A stretch of 64,000 bases of DNA, taken from positions 56,282 through 120,281 of the forward strand of contig JAURVB010001988.1 in assembly GCA_033002965.1 (NCBI GenBank). The letters are read 5' to 3'. Shown here in pieces: positions 49,487-62,009 of the stretch; positions within the stretch are counted from its first letter, which is position 1, and each line of letters begins with the position of its first letter. This DNA is from Piper betle. Taxonomy: Eukaryota > Streptophyta > Magnoliopsida > Piperales > Piperaceae. The position numbers and the translations under genes are program-made. The notes below the pieces were generated by a model. That model saw only the letters and a program-made list of their open reading frames with translations. It was not told the DNA's origin and ran no database searches.

Positions 49487-51659
49487 TATCTGCACCCTGC
49501 CGACAATCGCCCAAGTGCATCTGCTGCCCGAATGAGGAGCCGAGAAGACGAGAGAAGGCCGGCTGAGCAAAACTGATGAGTATTTATATTATAGTCTGGT
49601 GGAGTGAGGCTGAGGAAGACCCACGCCGGAGCCTTGCCACGCCCTCACTGGAGTCGTCCCTGGCGGCCAGATTTATCGCCGGAGCCGGAGAAGACGAGAT
49701 CTGTACTGGTTTTTTCTGTGTTGCAGGTTTGGGACCCAACTTTCTGGCGACATTTTTGGCCAACCCAGGCCGTCCCAGACCACCGCCCTGAAGCCCTCAC
49801 AACCCTCTTCGAAGTCAAGGCCTTGCCCCATCTCTTTTGAAGCCCGAAGCTACCTGAATACGGCCAGAAAGTGCCCTGCCAGAGAAGAACTCCTACCCAA
49901 AGCCGCCACGCGATGTCGACTTCGGAGCTGCCGTCGAGGCCAGGCCCGGCGATCCCCGGCTCTCATGCCACATCAAAAAGACTCATATGACCACCGGATA
50001 CAAACCCCGATCAAGCCCTGATGCATTCCGCCTAGCCGTTGGCCGGGAAAGCCCTGCAACTTCTAGCGATATCACCACCATCGGAAAGATTTCCCGCGAT
50101 CCCACTTCCGGCTGGAGAGTTTTTCGACCACCAGACCATCGTGATCAAACCACCCTCTCCGAGTACTTCAGATCTGGGTGGTCGAAGAACGCCGCCGCTG
50201 CTTCTGTAGCCTTTCCCGGAGTGCCCACGCCGCCGCCGTTGCGCTGGTGCACGTCCCTGCATGCGGGTCGCGTTGGGCCTGTCTGGTTGACCATGCCGTG
50301 CTGCCTGTCCACGGACAGCCACGGCGTGCTGCTGCCCCGGTCTGACGTTGTTCAACCAACTTGGTCCAGAATATTTTTGTAATCCGAACCAACCGAATCT
50401 GGTCCGATCCAAGCCGTCTTCATTCCGACAGCAATTTAATGCATGTTCAGTTTTGCTTAAAACTCGGTGCCTCCCATTTTTGACGTTCTAGACGCATTTA
50501 TTTCTGGAAACATTGGAGAAGTCTATTCTTTCGTTTGAGCATCACACAAAAAATAGTTTGAACACTTGGGATCAGTGGAAGCGTGGACCCTTGGGTCTAT
50601 CAAACAAAAAGCGCAAAAAAAACACTTTAATTGTGAATTGTAAAAAATCACTAGAGAGTGAATTATAAGCTACGAAAAATCACTAAATAGTGAATTCGGG
50701 GATTTGCATTGAACCACGTAAAATTACAAAAAAATCCTTTTTATCTCTTGTTTTATGTTGTGTTGATAGATAATTTACGATTTCATTAATAAGGGTATAA
50801 TATTGACTCACCTGCACCCGCGCGGCTCAACTTTCAATCTAACAAAGATGCGTAAAACTAATGCACAAACATATATACCTCACAAAATTAGACATTTTTT
50901 TCATAGTTATATCAACGATACATGAGGAATAGTATCATGCTCATTTTCAGAAAAAACAAAATTTTGGGGTAATGTATCATCCAAAACTACATTTAATTTG
51001 AATAGCTGGTTTAAATAATATTTATATATATACAATTTAATTAACTCAAAAATTAATATCTCTGATCTGATTGCATAAGGTCAAATATAGATCAGATATT
51101 TTATTTTTAGGTATTTAAGTAACGTATAGGATGGTGAACATTAATAAGAGTCTATATAGAATCATATTTGGCTCACGTCGGTTTTTTCGTCTTTGTGTAC
51201 ATATACATATATATAGCTTTAATTGAAAATATTTTTTGAAAGTTTGATGGTTGTAATATTGAATGCATTAACGACTTTTTTTGGGCATATTTGTGCCTAG
51301 GTCAAACCATTTATAATCAAAATTTCCCATACTTATGACTTATAAAAAGCATTGCAATTGAAAGGTATGGGCTTTTGTGGCGTTGGTGGTATTGCTTTTT
51401 CATAAATAGGGAAAAGAAATAAAGTATGCTCAATAGAATTTTTTTGAAAAAAGAGATCTTTGCACTAATTTGACCTAAAATAAGATTTAAGTTTGATAAT
51501 TCAATTGTCTTAACTCACATCGTGTCTTCATCTTCGAAAATATTTAGACCCTGTTTCAATTCTACCTGTTAGTGTAATAAAATAATTGTCACAAAATTGA
51601 TATGAAAAATAGAAACACAAAAAGGGACACAAAGTTAACGTAAAAACCTTTCTCCAAGG
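49487..51659. other. GC-rich tract then AT-rich DNA, no gene supported
   Basis: Positions 49487-50450 are GC-rich with overlapping frames on both strands (for example 49987-50382 plus, 50032-50412 minus), none with a recognisable domain. The composition suggests the leader of a transposon or a disrupted gene end whose promoter may be at 42977. From 50600 to 51650 the DNA is AT-rich; AAATCACTA-N-TAGTGAATT-type repeats at 50640-50700 are probably element debris. Confidence 0.4.
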
Positions 51660-52223
51660 TAGGGTTGCTAATTGAGCGAGCCAGCTTGTGAGCATTTAGC
51701 GTTCGGCTCGGCTTGACTCGACTCGAAACTCGACATTTAAATGCTCGACTCGAACTCGATTCGAACTCGAATCTTACAAGCCGAGCTTGAGCAAGGTCGT
51801 GTTCGACTCGACTCGACTCGGTTGTAACTCGAACTCGACTCGAATTCGACTCGTAGTTCGACTCGAACTCGACTCGATAAAATAATATAATAATATAGTC
51901 TTTATATTATATTATATTATATTTATTTATTTATTTATATATATTTATATATATATATATATATGAAATATAATAGCAAAGAAGCAAGATAGTTGAGTTG
52001 GTAAGTATTCACCTTGATGACTTCAAGGTTGTGGGTTCAAACTACATTAGCCTCATTTTTTTAAAGTGAGGTACTTTTGACTTTTAATCGAGCTAACGAA
52101 CGAACTGGGCGAACGAGCTCACAAAAATTAAACAATTTAAGTATATTCGAGCTCGAGCCGTCGAGCTCGAGCCGAGTTCGAACACATATTGAGCTCGGCT
52201 CGCTCGCTCAATTAGCACCCCTA
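51660..52223 (+). mobile_element. Complete hAT-type MITE with 8-base target duplication
   Basis: The left end is TAGGGTTGCTAATTGAGCGA and the right end is the complement of TAGGGGTGCTAATTGAGCGA. The element is flanked by the perfect 8-base duplication CTCCAAGG (51652-51659 and 52224-52231), as expected for hAT. Subterminal regions are filled with CTCGACTCGAACTCGA-type repeats on both sides. The middle holds a TATT/TA-rich segment (about 51900-51965) and a tRNA-like segment (about 51984-52045). It is non-coding. This copy is the unsplit relative of the element at 1-1869. Confidence 0.92.
51984..52045 (+). repeat. tRNA-like segment inside the MITE
   Basis: The box A-like AGTTGAGTTGGTAAG (about 51991-52005) and box B-like GTGGGTTCAAACT (about 52031-52043) are spaced as in a tRNA gene. 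No cloverleaf with an intact acceptor stem is apparent, so it is a relic, perhaps a captured SINE head. Confidence 0.45.
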
Positions 52224-52231
52224 CTCCAAGG

Positions 52232-52805
52232 CAATGAAAATTACATACAAGACTAACTCGCTCAACTAATCCATTATAATTCTAAATATTATAATCACAT
52301 AACGATCACAAAAAGAATAAAAACTCGTCAACAAAGTTATTGATAAGCAAAACTATAAAATAATAAGTAATATATATATTCTAAAAAAAACAAAACTTGT
52401 AAAATATACCAGCAAGAGATCAATCAAAGAGAACAATCAACAATTTATTACATGGAATCAAATTGGCTAACTTCAAACCATAGACTTTTTCCAAAATTCT
52501 CTTAGGCTTCACTAAGAGCTAAAGTTCAAACTTAATAAACATTAAGTTGGAATTTTTAACTTTTAATACATGATTTTGGATAATGATGTTTTTTAGTGAC
52601 GAAATTGATAATCCTAATAATTTTAAGAAAATTATTAAAAGTTATAATTATTTTCTTAGATATTTTACGTAGTAGAAATAAATAACTAAATCACTGGGAT
52701 TGTCAATTGATAATCACTGGGATTATCTCTAGGAAACATCATTAGCTTATGACTTTCCATCACATTATACATGGCTTTTTAACTTTAAATACATTCACCA
52801 CATGA
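52232..52805. other. AT-rich intergenic, no gene seen
   Basis: Nothing recognisable apart from AT-rich DNA flanking the MITE. Confidence 0.4.
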
Positions 52806-53211
52806 GAGGTGTTGGGATTTATACTTCTAATATATAAATCCTTTACCTGTTTGTGCTAATGATAAGATAAAAGTAAACAATACTTTATTCCCAAATCACA
52901 AGCACAAAATATTTAAAGTGGTAAATCACCAAGAAACCAATCACTTTTCAGCGCGAAGGGGGCCTGACAGCGATGCTCGGGCTAGCATTTCCTGACACCC
53001 AGGTGTTATAAGAACTTCGGATTCAGAAGTGAGCGCCAGGGTGCGTTTCCTGGTACTAGGGTCAGCATTTCCTGGCGCCCGGGCACTAGCGTCTGTACCA
53101 TGCCCCTTCGCGCTGCGGGCCACTTCCTCTGTTTTTCACGGGTTCTTCATGCTGCCCTCTTGAATTCTTCGAGGAGGGAAGAACTCCAACAATTAGGATT
53201 CCCAACACCTC
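52806..53211. mobile_element. Inverted-repeat-bounded element or solo LTR
   Basis: GAGGTGTTGGGA at the left (52806-52817) is the exact complement of TCCCAACACCTC at the right (53200-53211). Inside it, TGTTGGGA...TCCCAACA would also suit a Copia-type solo LTR (52810-53207). I found no matching target duplication for either reading. Repeated TTTCCTGRCRCCC-type words occur at 52988-53090. Confidence 0.4.
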
Positions 53212-56200
53212 AAATTAATATGAACCTTTATTTGATCATTCACTACGTCGCAGGGCATATAGGTGGTCCGGTATATGAATCACTATGGTTTGTATATTGA
53301 AACCTTACTTGTTGGCTAACCGGTCGTCCTTCACGCAAGTTGTATAACATGTAGGTTCCCAATTATATATTATGCAGGCCAGGAAATCAACACTTTCACA
53401 CTAATTAGAGCAACTGTAGACCCACAAATACTTCCTTAATTTAAAATTTTCATTAATATTTTATTTATTATTTGTAAAGCTTTGGAGTATAATACTATGG
53501 TTCTACCCAACTAAAGAAATAAAAAAATTTGGTAGTATCTGCTTATATACAATTTATAATAATCATATTACTCAAATTAAAGTTTCTTACATAATAATAC
53601 ATCTTTAATTTGTAATTTATATATATACATATATACACACACATGATTTTCTTTTTAATGAAATATAAATTAAAATATTGAATATAAAGTCTAACGTCCA
53701 TTGCAAGTTGACATCATATAATTTATATATGAGATAAATAAAAAAAAAGGATAAAATAATTATATAAAAAATGTGCTCCCTTTCTTTTTAAATAGATTAG
53801 ATTAAGTTAGATATAGATACAGGCATACAATGTTTAAAAACATGTGCTCTTTTCTTTTTTCAATATAAAATAGGAAAAAATGCATCATATTCTTCTTGGG
53901 CACCTTAATACCACCAAAACCTAGCTTGGTTGGGGATGCGATCAGGTGACAGACAAGACAGATCCAACTCCACGGAGTTGGCCGAGATAGTCATTGATAT
54001 GGGTGTGCGCGAACATGCCCCCAAGTGGCGCGCTGCCGCCCACTCCCCATCCATATCAAATATGAGTTTTTTCCCACAAAGTCTCCCCAAGCCTCAATCT
54101 AGCTGGATGCGATTATAAATCCTACCGACAAGTTACTCTCCGAATTATTAGGAAAACTTGTACAAATTTGTAAGCAAAAAAAAATAAAGATTTTAGGTAG
54201 TTAGAAGTCTCGGATGCACGAATCGGCTAACCGGTCGTCCCCCGCCCTCCCCGCCCTCTGCCTTTGTCGCCGCCCTCCCCTGCCCTCCCTTGACCTCTGT
54301 TGCCCTCCCCCTGCCCTCCCCCACCCTCCCCTGCGGCCCTTTGTCGCGGCCCTCCCCCGACCTCCATCGCCCTCCCTCGCCCTCCTCGCGGCCTTCTGTC
54401 GTCGCCCTCTGCCGTCCTCCCCTGACCTCTGCTACCCTCCCCCACCCTCCTCCCGCCCTCCCCCTTCCTACTTCGCCGCCCTCCCCCGACCTCCACCGCC
54501 CTCCCCCACCCTCCTCCAACCTTCGCCGCCGTCCCCTGCCCTCCCCTGTCCTCATGTCGTCGCCCTACCCTGCCCTCCGCCACCGCCTCGACTCCGCCAC
54601 CCTCTGCTTCTACCAGACTGCCACTCTTTGCTGCCGTAGGTATAAGCTTTCTCCGTTTTGAATCAACACGAGTAATACTTGATTATTTTGATGCGCCTAT
54701 TTTATATTTTGGAAATACTTATAAGGTTAATAATTTTTAAGTTAATGATTATTTATAATTGGATATAATGAAAAAAAAATTATACTGAAGAAATTGTGTA
54801 GCATTTGAATTATAAAAATTTGTGCAATTGTTTGGTGAAAGAAGCTTGCATCTTGGAGGGAATAGGTACTAATGCAAATTGATATTTTTTTTTAGAGATG
54901 GATCATTTAAATTCTTTATTAAATATAAAGGAGCATAGTGGAGGTGGAAAAGATTAAAAAATCGATTGTTTAAGAAAGAGAATTTATGGATTGTTCATTA
55001 TTAAGAAAGAGGAAAATGACATCCGATGTATGAGCTCATTTTGATAGAAAATATGAGAAGAATGAAATATCTGTTATTTTTCATTACTGTAAAAAAATTT
55101 GAGGGAGCATGAAGTTACGAAACTATTTATTTATGAAGGCTTATTTAGGGGAAATGCCATAATTTTAAAATAAAGAGGACAAAAAACATAAGTGGTGATA
55201 TTACACAATAAATTTTCAAGATGAGAGTGAAAAAGATGGAAAAAATAAAATAGAAGTTTGGAAACTTAATCATGGAAGGAATAGATTAGAGTTGGTCGAG
55301 AAATTTATCTTATATGATTATTCATTTTCAATTGTGGAATATGAAGGATTTAGAAGATGAGTTAGTAATTTGCAACCAATTTGTGATGGTTTCTAGAACA
55401 ATTACAAAAGATTGTCTTCGAATTTATGAAAAGGAGAAAAAATGTGTAACTTGCAACCACAAGTTTATTGTATATTATGTTTTGTAATTTTCATAAAATA
55501 TAATATTAGCATTAAAAATGTTAAAGGTATTATTTTATTGATATAAAATATTAGACATTCGGTCGCTCGTTCGGTCGGATAAAAAATATTCATGATTAGT
55601 TTGTTTTAATTCGGTCAAATTTGGTCTGGTCATATTTAATCGGAGATGCTTCGGACATCGGTAGGACACGGATATTCAGACGTCCATGCCCACCCCTATC
55701 TACCACCCAGCTTTGAATAATTCCATACATCTACAAAACTTTGTTTTCTGAAGTGGTTAGGATGATCATAACTATGAACTTACTTTATCAATCTTTTAAT
55801 TTTGATCTTTTTTATCTTGTGATCAGATTGACAGAAATAAATAGTAAAGAATACTTGGAACAACATGCTTGCGAAAATTTTAAGCGTTAAGATGTCAAGG
55901 AGTTGAATGCTGTTCGAGCACAATGAAGCTGTTGTCAGAATGATGCTAAATCATAAGGCACTCTTGAAAACACAAGAAGGGTATTCAATTGGTTAACGAG
56001 TACTACTCTCAAAATAAGTCTGTGATTGGGCTTTTGTTGTTTGTTTGATTTATGTGTTATAAGTTATTGGTGTGAAAAAGAAAATGATGTACACGAAGAA
56101 TAAAAATTCAAATAGTGGATAAAGGGTGTTTTACTCTGTTGTCAATACTGTTTACTATTGTGAATGCACATCAAAACTCCAATTTAGGATAGGTTCCTGA

Positions 56201-56810
56201 CATTTTTTGTCAGGAGCTCAAAAACAGTGGTGGAGATGTGCAATCACGTACCGTCTCGAAAAGAATGATTGTCGATCAAGCTTTATAAATTAATCACCTC
56301 TTGAACCGTCTTAAAATGAATTTAACCTAAACTTGCCCATCCAAATGGCAAATTGGCCTTGCCCAGGCTTGCTAATGACTCGAAATTTTTTAGTAGTCTT
56401 TTTTATTTTTTGCCAAGCAGAATCTTTGAGGAGTTGGCCTTCTGCATTATAATTCGGCTTTAAAGTTTTTAGACATAAAGGCTTTGTGGGTAATACTTGA
56501 TTATTAAGGTTTTGTGGGTAAGACTGATTATTAAGGTGAAACATGTCGGTCTTACAGCCTTATTAACTAGAAGGTTATTATACAATTAATTTGGGCTCGT
56601 CTTATTATTATTTTGTAGGAATCAAGCTAGTCACATACTTAGACTCCCTTTTAATATATTTCTTAACTTAAACTCGTTTAAATGCCCGAAACGCTAGTAC
56701 CATTTTAACGCCACAGTGGACATTACTTCATTGCTTATTATATCCGAACGAAATTGTATGGAGCCAAAAATTCACAATGTAGCATTTTCGTTTCAATAAA
56801 AAATAAAAGA
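53212..56810. other. Intergenic with a CCCT-rich low-complexity block
   Basis: At 54235-54610 the sequence is an imperfect array of GCCCTCCCC-like words, which creates long false open frames on both strands. The remainder is AT-rich. A short hairpin, TCCTGACATTTTTTGTCAGGA, lies near 56189-56209, and a small tandem repeat (GATTATTAAGGTTTTGTGGGTA-type) near 56480-56540. No gene is supported. Confidence 0.45.
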
Positions 56811-56811
56811 A

Positions 56812-56819
56812 TATATAAG
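56812..56819 (+). promoter_or_regulatory. Putative TATA box of the CNGC gene
   Basis: TATATAAG stands about 240 bases upstream of the chosen start codon, at a reasonable distance for a leader of roughly 210 bases. Confidence 0.4.
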
Positions 56820-57060
56820 CGCTCGCGAAATTTATTTTGTAATGACAATAATAAATAATCTTATTAGTCAATGATGCCAGTCAACGTTGGTTGATGCGGC
56901 GTACCAACTTAGTGGCGCACCTTGAATTTACCAAGCTCACAACATGGCTTCTTCCCACACAAACAAAACAGGGAAGAAGTATCGGCCATGGCTTCTTCCC
57001 CCTCCAGCCCACCCGCAAAGTCAACACCATATCTGCCCCCGCCATCGCTTGCCGCCTCCC

Positions 57061-60000
57061 ATGGACTTCAAGAAGTCGAAGCTGGTCAGGTATAGCCACC
57101 TTCTCTTCCACACTCGGCAGCAGAAAAATCGGAGCTCAAAACTCGATACCGACCATAAAAATCCGATCTTTTGTCACCCCCACTGTTTGCTGCTCCTGTT
57201 GCAGGTTCAACCATGTCTTCCCGTGGGAGCACCACGACCACCCGCCCCCCGCCCGGGCCCAAGTACCACTGCTCCGGCCCCTTGCCGAGGTCGGCGGCGT
57301 CCAAGTCCAAGGTGTTCGCCGAGGACTACGAGCCGTGGAGCAAGCGGATTCTGGATCCGGGCGGGGAGATCGTGCTCCAGTGGAACCGGGTGTTCCTGGT
57401 GTCCTGCCTCGTCGCCCTCTTCATCGACCCGCTCTACTTCTACCTGCCCTCCGTCGGCGGCGAGGCCGCGGCCGCCTGCATGAAGATGGACTTCAATTTG
57501 GGGATTGTGGTGACCTGCTGCCGGACGGTGGCGGATTTGTTCTACCTGATGCATGTGGGCATCAAGTTCCGGACGGCCTATGTTGCCCCCAGCTCGAGGG
57601 TGTTTGGTAGAGGGGAGCTGGTGATGGATCCATGGAAGATCGCCGTGAAATATCTGAAGTCGGATTTCTTCATAGATTTGGCTGCTACGCTGCCTCTTCC
57701 GCAGGTTTTATATATAAATAAACTTTGCTTCTTTTTGGTTGTTTGGATTGGTTGGTGTGTGTGTGTGCTTTGTTTTTTTGAATTGGGTGGAGATTGATTG
57801 TTGTTGCAGGTGGTGATTATGTTTATAATACCGCGTACTGGTGCCTATCATACGAATAATGCACTTGCGTTGATTGTTCTGCTCCAGTATATTCCCAGGC
57901 TGTATCTTATTTTCCCGTTGATGTCCCAAATTATCAAGGCGACTGGGCTTGTTACTAAGACGGCGTGGGCAGGGGCTGTTTATAATCTGCTGCTTTATAT
58001 GCTAGCTAGCCATGTAAGTTCTGTGCTTGTTTGATGATTGGGGGTTTCTTTGGACGTTTTCACATTTGAACTGTGTAGCTGCTGGTTTGCAGCTGTGATT
58101 ATAGACAATGAGCAATTCATTCGTCTGATTTTGTTGTCATGGTATTAACCAAAATGCTAATGTTTTGGTAGTAATGAATATGATGCTTCTGCATCCACTG
58201 TTAAAAACCATAGAGACGAGAGTATCAATAGAATGTAGGATTATTTGGGTTGGACAGATAAATTGTGTGAAGTATTATTGGGAGGCTTTGTAGCAAATGT
58301 TTATATACTTTGTTATATGGTCGGCAGGGAACAAGTTTAATACTCTATTGTTCAAAAGCTTTTATTGATGATAATTTGCAGATATGTGTCTATCTGAAGT
58401 GTTGCAATTTGCTTCACAAATAATTACTGATACAATCTCCCTATAATCTGTTTGAGGGTCAGAGTGTGTCCCATGGTCATAGTGTAGCGAAAAGCAGATG
58501 GGAACTAAAAGAGGATGAGAGAGAGAGAGAATGAAAGTTTGAAGTTTGCAAATAAAGGAAATTAAAAATGCAGAACATCAAAGCAACAGAGGAAAAGACT
58601 TGTAGCCAGGAAAGTTAGGTCGAGGTCGTCCGGGATTATATGTCATTGTATTTGTTATCAAACATTGACACACTAGAAAGAGAGATGCAAATATTAAAAT
58701 TCTTCATGATCTATCATCTATCAAGTCCCAGCTATTGCACCAAGTTATACAGGACCTAGCTCTCATAATTAATCGGTTGTTCCTGAGTAATAAATACAAG
58801 TTTCTAATCTCTACCAACTATAAAGTCTTGTAAGAATCAGGTTGCTTTATAGTGGGTTCTGCATAATGCTTGATGATGTTACCTTCCATATAATATGTTT
58901 AATCATTTCTGTGAACACATTGTTTGGATCATAGTTTATCATCTTCCTAAATACATTGGTGTCGATAGTGAGCCATCTCTTAGACATCGTCATTGTAACA
59001 CCTTTGTTGTACCTTTATCATAGCTTGCTGGCTTTAGCTTATATTTTTTCATTTACAGGTCTTGGGAGCATCTTGGTACCTTTTATCAATAGAGCGTCAA
59101 GCTTATTGTTGGAGGAAAGAATGTGGAAAAGAGAAGTCTTCCTTAATCATGGCATGTAAAAGGTCATTCTTAGATTGCAACAATGCTGATAGAAGTGAAA
59201 GGAAGGAGTGGGCTAACATAACAAGTGTTTTTAAGAACTGTGACCCAGACGGTGGCATCTTGTTCAAGTTTGGCATATTTGAAAACGCCCTCAAGAATAA
59301 GGTTTTCTCCTCAAAGTTCCTCGAAAAATACTTTTACTGTTTGTGGTGGGGCCTACAGAACTTGAGGTACCTTATTCATGGCATGCTGTACTAAATTATT
59401 TTTATTTTTTTAACCATGAAGCCATAAATTTAGCAACTGACAAAGTTTACCAAACCTAGAAATCTGTAATAAAAACAAAAGTTGTATAGATGAGTTTTCA
59501 CCTTACCATTTGGATGCAAGTTACAATGAGTAGGCATTTCTATGTTAACTATACTCTGATACCTTTTTATGGCCTTAATAAAATATTGACTGAAGTTGCC
59601 ACGCTTTATGCAAAAGAGTTAGTTACTGATGTTCGGTAGAAATTTGCCTTTGCTTATCTTATTAAAGAAAGGACATTCATGCTCACATACAGCCTTCAAT
59701 AACCACTTGAATTTCTCTTCTTCAGTTCTTATGGGCAGAATTTGGAAACGAGCACCTTCATTGGGGAGACACTGTTTGCCACACTTATTGCAATATTTGG
59801 CCTGGTTTTATTTGCACACCTGATTGGAAATATGCAGGTACTTAAGATGACAATTATTTATACCTTTATTCTTTGGGAGCAGGTGGATGACAAAGAGGAT
59901 GAATTCTTTAAACCTTTAAAAGGTCTTCTTGAAGGAAATATCTAGTGATGGTGTTGTGTTTGTCAAGATGTTTATGATTATTTGTTTGTCCATGATCAAT

Positions 60001-60504
60001 TTGGATGAAGATGAACTTTCCAGGATTTTAGGTGGATAAAATTACACTATAGAGGTGATCAATTAGTTTTGTCACTGACAATTTTTTTCCTGAACTGATT
60101 ATTGAGAATTGAGTCATGTCTTAAGCAGACTACTCCTACAAGTTTTGAACTTTAAATAGCAAGAATTTCCTTGTAGTATTTGTGTTTAATGTGAAGGAAT
60201 GTTAAATTTGCACATTCAGAGATATCACATTTGATGCTTATGATATGGCACAACTTTGTCTCTACTCGCACTCTGTGCTTGATCTCTTGCATTGCCAGTT
60301 CCATGCTTGGATATAGTAGGAGAGTTGAAGTCAGTAAAACTTTGCCATGTGGTGTGGATGAAAAATATGGACAATGCTTCCAATATGACAAACATGATTA
60401 GATTGCAGCTGTTAAATTGACGTAACGGAACTTGAAACTTCATTTACTTGAAAATTGGTCCTTTCTGCCAGTTGCAAAATTCTCTGACTTAACTGCTTCA
60501 GTAC

Positions 60505-60570
<66 letters not shown>

Positions 60571-62009
60571 TTCTGCATTTCATGAAATTTCTTAAAAGGA
60601 TAACTTGTCTCTTGTTCAATTATCAGATCACAGTAAATGCACACTGGAACTTTAGCTCTACTTTTAGCTTATGTAATTTGAACTGGTCAATAAAAACTCT
60701 TTGCTTATTTCTTGCAATTTTAAAGTGTATTGAGATTTCTAGATTCTGCTTTCCAAAAATTAGAATTCAAGTTAAAATAATTATGAACATTTTCCCCATC
60801 ATTTGCAGACTTATTTGCAGTCTATTACTGTACGTCTGGAAGAGTGGAGACTGAAGCGCAGAGATACAGAGGAATGGATGCGACATCGCCAACTTCCCCT
60901 TGATTTGCGGGAGCGTGTTCGTCGGTTTATTCAATACAAGTGGCTGGCAACAAGGGGTGTGGATGAGGAGTCAATTTTGCAAGCATTGCCAACAGATCTG
61001 AGACGGGATATCCAACGTCATCTCTGCTTGGATCTTGTTCGACGAGTACGAATTTTCAAAGATTAATTTAAGGGGCAATTTTGTTATTTTACCCAATAGA
61101 GAACTACTTGTGTGTCTTATAGCTATGCTGTATTCCTGTTCGGCTTATATATGATGCTTTTATGTCAGCTATTTGCATGTTTATAATTATATATGAGCCC
61201 TGTATTCATTCATTCTTTCATTTTTCTTTTATACGTTGTAGGTTAATCGTAATTTCTACATGAAATTGCAGGTGCCATTCTTCTCTCAGATGGACGACCA
61301 ACTTCTTGATGCTATTTGCGAACGACTGATCTCCTCCTTGAGCACTGAAGGGACCTATATAGTTCGAGAAGGTGACCCTGTCAGTGAGATGCTTTTCATC
61401 ATACGTGGGCGGTTGGAGAGTATTACTACAAATGGTGGCAGGACTGGGTTTTTCAACTCCATAATTTTATGCCCTGGTGATTTTTGTGGAGAAGAGCTTT
61501 TAGCGTGGGCACTTCTTCCAAAGTCTGCTCTTAATTTACCTTCCTCCACCAGAACAGTTAGAGCGCTTGTTGAGGTGGAAGCTTTTGCATTGAGAGCGGA
61601 AGATCTTAAGTTTGTAGCAAACCAATTTAGGCGCCTGCATAGTAAAAAACTGCAGCATACATTTCGATTTTACTCCTATCATTGGAGAACATGGGCTGCT
61701 TGCTTCATACAAGCAGCATGGCGTCGTCATAAACGAAGAAAAATGGCAAAGGAAATTAGTAGACAAGAATCACTCTTCAACGCAGCTGGAGAATACGAGA
61801 TTGATAACAAACATCAGGATGAAGAAGAGGCTTTCGTGTCTGATGCTTCAAACTCTTCTTCTATAAAGCAGAACTTGGGTGTGACTATCTTGGCGTCAAG
61901 ATTTGCAAATACAATAAGAGGAGCCCAGAAAACGAAGAGCGTTGATTTGCCAAAGCTTCAGAAGCCTGAGGAACCAGACTTTTTGCTGAGCCGGAGGACA
62001 ATTGAGTAG
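57061..62009 (+). CDS. CNGC: Cyclic nucleotide-gated ion channel, group III (CNGC14/17-like)
   Basis: Seven exons: 57061-57089, 57205-57704, 57810-58013, 59059-59366, 59726-59837, 60809-61045, 61272-62009. The product is about 700 residues, usual for plant CNGCs, and acts as a plasma-membrane calcium-permeable channel. Numbering from the ATG at 57213: S1 about 58-80, S2 95-115, S3-S4 about 148-205, S5 about 215-240, pore with SSYGQNL about 335-342 (split by intron 4), S6 to 371, C-linker 373-451, cyclic nucleotide-binding domain 455-575 with PGDFCGEELLAW, then the calmodulin-binding IQ region WAACFIQAAW (592-601). All splice phases from exon 2 onward fit. Exon 1 (MDFKKSKLVR) joins exon 2 in a frame that differs by one base from the channel frame, with the switch at the C-run 57245-57250. 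An in-frame ATG at 56944 could lengthen exon 1. Close paralogues in Arabidopsis act in root and polar growth calcium signalling. Confidence 0.92.
60507..60567. repeat. TA / CA microsatellite in CNGC intron 5
   Basis: About 25 TA units are followed by a few CA units. It lies between exons 5 and 6 and does not touch splice sites. Confidence 0.9.

Noticed and set aside
43028..49491. Target duplication of the Copia element
   Set aside because: GAGCA before and TATCT after the LTRs are unrelated, so no duplication is claimed.
51976..52050. A functional tRNA gene
   Set aside because: Box A and B look-alikes are present but I could not form an acceptor stem or a normal anticodon arm, and the segment belongs to a repeated MITE.
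54193..54661. Long frames on both strands (up to 141 residues)
   Set aside because: The sequence is an imperfect array of CCCT-rich words, so low stop frequency is explained by composition.
57207..57554. Antisense frames over CNGC exon 2
   Set aside because: They arise from GC-rich codon use in the real exon; the sense strand has channel domains with correct splice sites.
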